The notes below the pieces were generated by a model. It was not told the origin of the DNA. It saw nothing but the letters and a program-made list of their open reading frames with translations, and did no database searches. This document shows, in pieces, positions 57,202 through 64,000 of a stretch of 64,000 nt of DNA. Origin of the DNA: Hericium rajendrae (lineage: Eukaryota > Basidiomycota > Agaricomycetes > Russulales > Hericiaceae). The DNA is taken from positions 372,001 through 436,000 of the forward strand of contig JAVRDV010000017.1 of assembly GCA_033439255.1 (NCBI GenBank). The letters run 5' to 3'. Position 1 is the first letter of the stretch; the number at the start of each line of letters is the position of its first letter. The position numbers and the translations under genes are program-made.

Positions 57202-57298
57202 GGCGAGGCCTCCTCCTGAGAGCACAAATGCACCCACGGCACCCGCGGCATCCTCGGCACCCACAGCACCTGCAGCACCCGCGACACCTGCAGCACCT
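57202..57298 (+). pseudogene. Gene F, 3' remnant beyond element 2
   Basis: Begins with the second GGCGAG and reads as a Pro/Ala/Thr-rich frame (APTAPAASSAPTAPAAPATP). The composition continues the 5' part ending at 44314. It is cut off at about 57299 by the next repeat. Confidence 0.4.
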
Positions 57299-57732
57299 GC
57301 AACTGTATCTACTTACTTTATACTACTAAACCCTATTACATTAAGCAAAGCCATGTAACGACAACAACCATTGTTGTTAAGAGCACTAAAAGGCCAAAGC
57401 TAATAAAGCTGCTTCGTTAGCTATATAGAGGTATTGGCTCTCACGGCCAATGCCTTTGGCCTCAGAGCTACTTATTCCCATGATTTAATACCATTATTCT
57501 TATATATTAATCATTTCGGACAGCACCCGGGTATCTTGGACTTGAGGTCAGACCCTTACTAAGCAACATCGTACATTATATCTAATCTAATCTCAAGGCA
57601 GCACCGGGGGGTGCCGCAAAACATACATATGACATAAAAAAAACATATCAGCCGAGATCATAAGGATCTCGGCCGTGACGCTCGCTAATGCGTGCTGGCC
57701 GGCACTCGCCAGCGCTTCCTCTCGCGAGCCAT
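57299..57732 (+). repeat. Tail repeat R, copy 1 (retroelement 3'-end-like)
   Basis: Begins CAACTGTATCTACTTAC and ends near CTTCCTCTCGCG. Nearly identical to 60793-61207. It contains CCATGTAACGACAAC, a short TAATC run (near 57579-57595) and the hairpin at 57651-57673. TAATC tandem tails are known at the 3' ends of basidiomycete non-LTR retrotransposons, so I infer a retroelement origin; no reverse transcriptase is present. Confidence 0.65.
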
Positions 57733-57986
57733 AGCTACTAAATTTATAACGATACTACTATTGTAATAGCCCAAACCATGTAACGACAATAACTATTATG
57801 CACTAACGGCTCCTATTAGCCTTATGGCTTTATCTAATAGGAATCATTTATATATATTTCATGGGGTGCTTCTTTGTGCTATTTTTAGCACCTTCGTAAT
57901 CAGATCGTGATCCCGATCGCAGCTCTATGCAATCGGGCGCCTAAATTGCATACAGTATGCTAATCTAATCTAATCTAATCTAATCC
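57733..57986 (+). repeat. Second tail repeat ending in (TAATC)n
   Basis: Contains CCATGTAACGACAATAAC like repeat R, followed by a different 3' region and a TAATC run at about 57961-57985. Probably a related element's 3' end. Confidence 0.5.
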
Positions 57987-58934
57987 CCCGCCTCCCGCCC
58001 CACCGACGTCGGCGCTACCCGCTCGCTCGCTCGTTCCGCCCTCGGCTATGCGCCCGCACCTGCCGCCGTCGCTCCTGTCACAGCTCAATTCCCGCCGCCG
58101 TCGCTCGCTCTTAGCCGCCGCTCAGTCTGCGGAACTGTTGCCGTGACGTACGTTATCAGCGCCGCAGGTGCTGCTGCCGTCGTTGTTGCTGCGTGGTCAG
58201 TGTGGTGCTACCCACTGCGCACGGCCGCCGGGGCTCCTGCGCCATTGCTGCACACCATCGCATGCCGTCGTTGGGGCATTCCGCGTGGGCGCTAGGCATC
58301 GCACGCGGGTGCTGGCATTCGGCGTGGGTGCTGGGGCCCGAGCGCGCGTGGGTGGGGGGAGGGACAGCGCACCGTTGTTGCGCTGTGCCAGGATGCTCCA
58401 CATCAGGCTGGAACCGTCACGAGTATTGAGCGATGGTCGCGGGTGTTGAGGGCCACGGGCACATGATGCGTGATGCGTATGGGCCCACCGGCATGCGCGT
58501 CGGGCGTCGTCATGTGGTGGGTGATGGTGCCGCCCACACGCAAGCCTGGGCATTGGCTGTGTGTCCATGTCGTTGTACGCTGGTGCGTACGCATCTAGGG
58601 GCGTGTTGTGCGTGCTTCTGCACGTGTTGGATATGTGTGGAGGTGGGCGGACGGCTGCGGTGGGCCATGGAGGGCGTGGGAGGGCGGCGCAGAGGGTGGC
58701 GGACACGGAGGAGGGCGGGAAAAGGGACGGTGCAGAAGGAGAGACGTGCAAAGAGCGCGGAAGTGTGTGTGTATGCGGAGAGGGAGGAGGACAGGCTGGA
58801 GAGAGGGTGAGAGGCTGGAGAGTGAGCCGTGCACAACCTATGCCGCGGCTCGGAAACGGCCGAGCGGCGGCGGCTGAAAGCCCGAGAAGCCCGATCGTCG
58901 AGGAGAGGAGTACTCCCGCATGACTTTTGCACGG

Positions 58935-59354
58935 TATTGTCCCTACATCTTAAGGAGAATGTGTACTTAGTATGTTCTTAATTGTATATATGATGTTTTA
59001 AGCAATATAGAGCACTTTTCGAGCCAGAATAAGTGATTTATATTAACCCTACAGTAACCCTACCTCGTATTTCCTGTAGTACGGACTTCACTACAGGAAG
59101 TTCTACTTATCTACCTGAGCAAAAAATGTTATGTTCTTGTAAGAAATATAAATGCAAAGTCTGAATTTTTTTGGACTTGATTCCAGAGCTTGAGATCTGA
59201 AATACACACGAAATAACTGTTCATGGACCCGAAAACACATGACTTCGATTAGATCTCAAAGATCCAGGCCACTAAAAATTACCATAAAGTTGTTTTACAT
59301 ACCTAACATATGCCCCAGCTTATCTAAAAAAGCCGATACATGATAGGGACAATA
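58935..59354. mobile_element. ~420-bp AT-rich segment with short inverted ends (mirrored at 62603-63022)
   Basis: Flanked by TATTGTCCCTA at 58935-58945 and TAGGGACAATA at 59344-59354. It is AT-rich between two GC-rich blocks and holds a 10-bp-arm hairpin (TTCCTGTAGT/ACTACAGGAA, 59071-59099). Possibly a small inserted element; no flanking duplication recognised. Confidence 0.35.
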
Positions 59355-59659
59355 TGTGCTGCACAATTGCAGCTCGAATCTGGTGCCCGGCGTTCGCAAC
59401 AGCTCAATTCGAGCTCGACGCGTTGAGCGTCAAGGACAAGCGCCGTACGTTTGGTACGTGCTTATCTGTATCTCGCGAATTTCTCTCCTGCACTTCATTC
59501 GATTTATACAGAACTTTGCATTTGGTTTCATTATCACTATTTACATGTCATGTATTATTCGTAGGTTTTAATCGAATTTACTTGTCCCCGAATATCGACT
59601 TTGACGAACTCGGTGACACGTTCGGCAATTGCCAAGCCATGCCACAAGGCTCGGGTTGA
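59354..59659 (+). CDS. Short spliced open frame in left palindrome arm, unknown
   Basis: Exon reading IAARIWCPAFATAQFELDAL and VKDKRRTFG; a GTACGT...TTCGTAG intron joins in phase to FNRIYLSPNIDFDELGDTFG, ending MPQGSG at 59659. A further intron-like GTAAGT...CCCTCAG follows near 59719-59788. No domain recognised. It could be a fragment of a larger gene. An identical copy lies in the other arm. Confidence 0.35.
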   Translation: MCCTIAARIWCPAFATAQFELDALSVKDKRRTFGTCLSVSREFLSCTSFDLYRTLHLVSLSLFTCHVLFVGFNRIYLSPNIDFDELGDTFGNCQAMPQGSG

Positions 59660-60792
59660 GGCTCACCGTGTCCTCCTCTCATCAACTGGGTGCTCTTCGA
59701 GGCTCAAAAGCCCCTCGTTTGTAAGTTTTTTCTTCTTCTATTTGTTTTCTTACTGTTACTAACTATAGTTTACTTATTTTACCCTCAGAACACGATGACG
59801 TGGCTCGCTGTGAGCTGCACGACGGACGTCACCGCCGTCGATCCCCCCCTTTCCCCGCGCTTCTAACTGCATGCCCGACATCTCCCAGCCCCATGCACGA
59901 AGATTACTAGCGATGCAAGAGCTCGCGCTCGCAAGTGCGTCTGCTTAGGAGCTTCTGAACGCGCATGCAACGACTGCCGCGCCGGGCCATTCCCATCCAC
60001 TGCCCCACCCCCACCACGCCGCATTCACGCCGACGTGTTCTTGTTTGCGTGTGCATCGGCCCATCACCATGCCCCTTCGACATCCTCAAGGCACTCTCCC
60101 CCGCCGGCGCCCGATGCCAGCACCGTGCCCGCGCATTCCAGCCTCATCCGTGCGGATTCTAGCCTCGTCCGTGTGGGTCCCAGCCCCGAAGCCGCATGTT
60201 CTCGTCCCCGCACCCATGCACTCCAGCACCTGCACGCACTCAAGCCCCGTGGCCTGCGCAGTCCCGCCGTTCTCTGCGCGCCCCACGCCGCGCCTCGCGC
60301 CGTGCCCCACGCGTGCCGTGCCCACACGCACCGTGCCCTGCCCTGCGCACCTCGTTCCTCGCGCCGTGCACCTCGTTCCTCGCGCCGTGCCCCCCACACC
60401 TCGCGCCGTGCCCCCCACACCTCGCGCCGTGCCTCGCATGCCTCGTGCCTCGAGCCGTGCCCCGTGCCCCGTGCCGTGTCCCACATGCTTCCGCCGTGCC
60501 CCGCACCGTGTCCTGCATGCTCCCATCGTGTGCCGTGCCCCGCGTGTCTCAATGCCACGCGCCACGTCCTGCACGCTGTCCCAGCGGCACCTGCGTCGGA
60601 TGCGTGGCCAGTGCAATGAAGGGCGGGCACCAGCAGCAAGCCGGCGCGTAGCGCCCCTGCACCAACCAGACTGTAGTGTGTGCGCACTGCAGCGGGCGTG
60701 CGGCAAACAGTGCACGCAACAAGCATGCAGTGCGTGCGTAGCCGCGGAGCGGGAGCGGGAACAGCAGATGAAAGTGCCGGCGAGCGCGAGAG

Positions 60793-61207
60793 CAACTGTA
60801 TCTACTTACTTTATACTACTAAACCCTATTACATTAAGCAAAGCCATGTAACGACAACAACCATTGTTGTTAAGAGCACTAAAAGGCCAAAGCTAATAAA
60901 GCTGCTTCGTTAGCTATATAGAGGTATTGGCTCTCACGGCCAATGCCTTTGGCCTCAGAGCTACTTATTCCCATGATTTAATACCATTATTCTTATATAT
61001 TAATCATTTCGGACAGCACCCGGGTATCTTGGACTTGAGGTCAGACCCTTACTAAGCAACATCGTACATTATATCTAATCTAATCTCAAGGCAGCACCGG
61101 GGGGTGCCGCAAAACATACATATGACATAAAAAAAACATATCGGCCGAGATCATAAGGATCTCGGCCGTTTAGCTAATGCGTGCTGGCCGGCACTCGCCA
61201 GCGCTTC
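60793..61207 (+). repeat. Tail repeat R, copy 2, forming the palindrome spacer
   Basis: Direct repeat of 57299-57732 with very few changes up to the hairpin (61142-61168), then a short deletion (GTTTAGCTAATG against GTGACGCTCGCTAATG). It is not duplicated symmetrically, so it is the true spacer of the inverted duplication. Confidence 0.85.
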
Positions 61208-64000
61208 CTCTCGCGCTCGCCGGCGCTTTCATCTGCTGTTCCCGCTCCCGCTCCGCGGCTACGCACGCACTGCATGCTTGTTGCGTGCACTGTTTGCCGC
61301 ACGCCCGCTGCAGTGCGCACACACTACAGTCTGGTTGGTGCAGGGGCGCTACGCGCCGGCTTGCTGCTGGTGCCCGCCCTTCATTGCACTGGCCACGCAT
61401 CCGACGCAGGTGCCGCTGGGACAGCGTGCGGGACGTGGCGCATGGCATTGAGACACGCGGGGCACGGCACACGATGGGAGCATGCAGGACACGGTGCGGG
61501 GCACGGCGGAAGCATGTGGGACACGGCACGGGGCACGGGGCACGGCTCGAGGCACGAGGCATGCGAGGCACGGCGCGAGGAACGAGGTGCACGGCGCGAG
61601 GAACGAGGTGCGCAGGGCAGGGCACGGTGCGTGTGGGCACGGCACGCGTGGGGCACGGCGCGAGGCGCGGCGTGGGGCGCGCAGAGAACGGCGGGACTGC
61701 GCAGGCCACGGGGCTTGAGTGCGTGCAGGTGCTGGAGTGCATGGGTGCGGGGACGAGAACATGCGGCTTCGGGGCTGGGACCCACACGGACGAGGCTAGA
61801 ATCCGCACGGATGAGGCTGGAATGCGCGGGCACGGTGCTGGCATCGGGCGCCGGCGGGGAGAGTGCCTTGAGGATGTCGAAGGGGCATGGTGATGGGCCG
61901 ATGCACACGCAAACAAGAACACGTCGGCGTGAATGCGGCGTGGTGGGGGTGGGGCAGTGGATGGGAATGGCCCGGCGCGGCAGTCGTTGCATGCGCGTTC
62001 AGAAGCTCCTAAGCAGACGCACTTGCGAGCGCGAGCTCTTGCATCGCTAGTAATCTTCGTGCATGGGGCTGGGAGATGTCGGGCATGCAGTTAGAAGCGC
62101 GGGGAAAGGGGGGGATCGACGGCGGTGACGTCCGTCGTGCAGCTCACAGCGAGCCACGTCATCGTGTTCTGAGGGTAAAATAAGTAAACTATAGTTAGTA
62201 ACAGTAAGAAAACAAATAGAAGAAGAAAAAACTTACAAACGAGGGGCTTTTGAGCCTCGAAGAGCACCCAGTTGATGAGAGGAGGACACGGTGAGCCTCA
62301 ACCCGAGCCTTGTGGCATGGCTTGGCAATTGCCGAACGTGTCACCGAGTTCGTCAAAGTCGATATTCGGGGACAAGTAAATTCGATTAAAACCTACGAAT
62401 AATACATGACATGTAAATAGTGATAATGAAACCAAATGCAAAGTTCTGTATAAATCGAATGAAGTGCAGGAGAGAAATTCGCGAGATACAGATAAGCACG
62501 TACCAAACGTACGGCGCTTGTCCTTGACGCTCAACGCGTCGAGCTCGAATTGAGCTGTTGCGAACGCCGGGCACCAGATTCGAGCTGCAATTGTGCAGCA
62601 CATATTGTCCCTATCATGTATCGGCTTTTTTAGATAAGCTGGGGCATATGTTAGGTATGTAAAACAACTTTATGGTAATTTTTAGTGGCCTGGATCTTTG
62701 AGATCTAATCGAAGTCATGTGTTTTCGGGTCCATGAACAGTTATTTCGTGTGTATTTCAGATCTCAAGCTCTGGAATCAAGTCCAAAAAAATTCAGACTT
62801 TGCATTTATATTTCTTACAAGAACATAACATTTTTTGCTCAGGTAGATAAGTAGAACTTCCTGTAGTGAAGTCCGTACTACAGGAAATACGAGGTAGGGT
62901 TACTGTAGGGTTAATATAAATCACTTATTCTGGCTCGAAAAGTGCTCTATATTGCTTAAAACATCATATATACAATTAAGAACATACTAAGTACACATTC
63001 TCCTTAAGATGTAGGGACAATACCGTGCAAAAGTCATGCGGGAGTACTCCTCTCCTCGACGATCGGGCTTCTCGGGCTTTCAGCCGCCGCCGCTCGGCCG
63101 TTTCCGAGCCGCGGCATAGGTTGTGCACGGCTCACTCTCCAGCCTCTCACCCTCTCTCCAGCCTGTCCTCCTCCCTCTCCGCATACACACACACTTCCGC
63201 GCTCTTTGCACGTCTCTCCTTCTGCACCGTCCCTTTTCCCGCCCTCCTCCGTGTCCGCCACCCTCTGCGCCGCCCTCCCACGCCCTCCACGGCCCACCGC
63301 AGCCGTCCGCCCACCTCCACACATATCCAACACGTGCAGAAGCACGCACAACACGCCCCTAGATGCGTACGCACCAGCGTACAACGACATGGACACACAG
63401 CCAATGCCCAGGCTTGCGTGTGGGCGGCACCATCACCCACCACATGACGACGCCCGACGCGCATGCCGGTGGGCCCATACGCATCACGCATCATGTGCCC
63501 GTGGCCCTCAACACCCGCGACCATCGCTCAATACTCGTGACGGTTCCAGCCTGATGTGGAGCATCCTGGCACAGCGCAACAACGGTGTGCTGTCCCTCCC
63601 CTCACCCACGCGCGCTCGGGCCCCAGCACCCATGCCGAATGCCAGCACCCGCGTGCGATGCCTAGCGCCCACGCGGAATGCCCCAACGACGGCATGCGAT
63701 GGTGTGCAGCAATGGCGCAGGAGCCCCGGCGGCCGTGCGCAGTGGGTAGCACCACACTGACCACGCAGCAACAACGACGGCAGCAGCACCTGCGGCGCTG
63801 ATAACGTACGTCACGGCAACAGTTCCGCAGACTGAGCGGCGGCTAAGAGCGAGCGACGGCGGCGGGAATTGAGCTGTGACGGGAGCAACGGCGGCAGGTG
63901 CGGGCGCATAGCCGAGGGCGGAACGAGCGAGCGAGCAGGTAGCGCCGATGTCGGTGGGGCGGAAGGCGGGGGATTAGATTAGATTAGATTAGATTAGCAT
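61208..64000 (-). repeat. Right arm of ~2.8-kb inverted duplication (runs off window)
   Basis: Reverse complement of 57957-60792. It lacks two 21-bp units present at about 60389-60430 of the left arm. The symmetry continues to the last base of the window (GATTAGCAT), so the arm may extend further. Confidence 0.95.
62298..62603 (-). CDS. Mirror copy of the short spliced open frame at 59354
   Basis: Identical at the protein level to 59354-59659, in inverted orientation. Confidence 0.35.
   Translation of the reverse strand: MCCTIAARIWCPAFATAQFELDALSVKDKRRTFGTCLSVSREFLSCTSFDLYRTLHLVSLSLFTCHVLFVGFNRIYLSPNIDFDELGDTFGNCQAMPQGSG

Larger units (their letters stand above)
57957..60792 (+). repeat. 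Left arm of ~2.8-kb inverted duplication
   Basis: Pairs with 61208-64000. Positions add to 121957 from 57957 to about 60095, then 121958 after a 1-base difference in a C run, then 122000 after a 42-bp difference. Only a handful of substitutions were seen, for example near 58333, 58354, 58369 and 58669. Contents are a GC-rich block (57987-58930), an AT-rich 58935-59354 segment, a short spliced open frame (59354-59659) and a second GC-rich block (59800-60780). Confidence 0.95.

Noticed and set aside
60045-61922. Long Pro/Arg/His-rich frames of 200-290 codons in both palindrome arms
   Set aside because: Both strands and several frames are open at once because of short GC-rich repeats; no domain or splice structure supports coding.
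57560-64000. TAATC runs considered as telomere repeats
   Set aside because: The fungal telomere unit is TTAGGG; the runs here are short, internal and attached to dispersed repeat tails.

Overview
The window reads as repeat-rich, non-housekeeping DNA from a filamentous basidiomycete, most likely an agaricomycete. The reasons are short introns of about 45-65 bp with GTRNGT donors and CTNAY-like branch points, two CxC2-type KDZ (Kyakuja-Dileera-Zisupton) transposases, companion proteins typical of mushroom genomes, and tails made of TAATC tandem repeats. I see no conserved metabolic or cellular gene. Nearly everything legible is a mobile element, element cargo, or decayed repeat.

Layout. 1-9.8 kb holds three copies of a repeated module (GC-rich block, hairpin, minus-strand splice donor, TATATAAGG promoter, AT-rich tail with AGCTAT motifs), interrupted by an 860-bp TA-flanked inverted-repeat element. 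9,813-22,700 is a complete KDZ transposon (element 1) with ~0.5-kb terminal inverted repeats (TIRs), an apparently intact transposase on the minus strand and three cargo genes on the plus strand. 22.7-35 kb is CpG-poor and AT-rich: a decayed KDZ relic, a decayed module copy, small inverted-repeat elements, and one orphan multi-exon gene at 28.35-29.86 kb. 35.46-37.49 kb encodes a DDE integrase with intact reading frames. 38.6-41.2 kb is minisatellite DNA. 41.8-44.3 kb holds a divergent gene pair; one member is broken by a 581-bp inverted-repeat element and the other by element 2.

44,315-57,201 is a second KDZ transposon (element 2), almost exactly the same length as element 1. It carries a transposase with a C-terminal frameshift, a small minus-strand gene, a gene with a SUMO-interacting-like motif, and a tandem-duplicated homeodomain-like gene. 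57.2-64 kb holds retroelement-like tails and a near-perfect inverted duplication with arms of at least 2.8 kb around a 415-bp spacer. The right arm is still running at the window end.

How the parts relate. Both KDZ elements pair a minus-strand transposase next to one TIR with plus-strand cargo next to the other TIR. Both carry a nuclear-looking protein with an N-terminal WF-x-N helical segment, an acidic middle and a basic tail. Several cargo or cargo-like proteins carry a hydrophobic-acidic motif (VIEILDTDEE, VIIILDSDED, IEISDDE, VVIDSDSD) resembling SUMO-interacting motifs. CACGTG E-boxes sit 70-225 bp upstream of most start codons in and beside element 2. I infer self-contained nuclear transposition modules; their biochemistry is not shown by the sequence.
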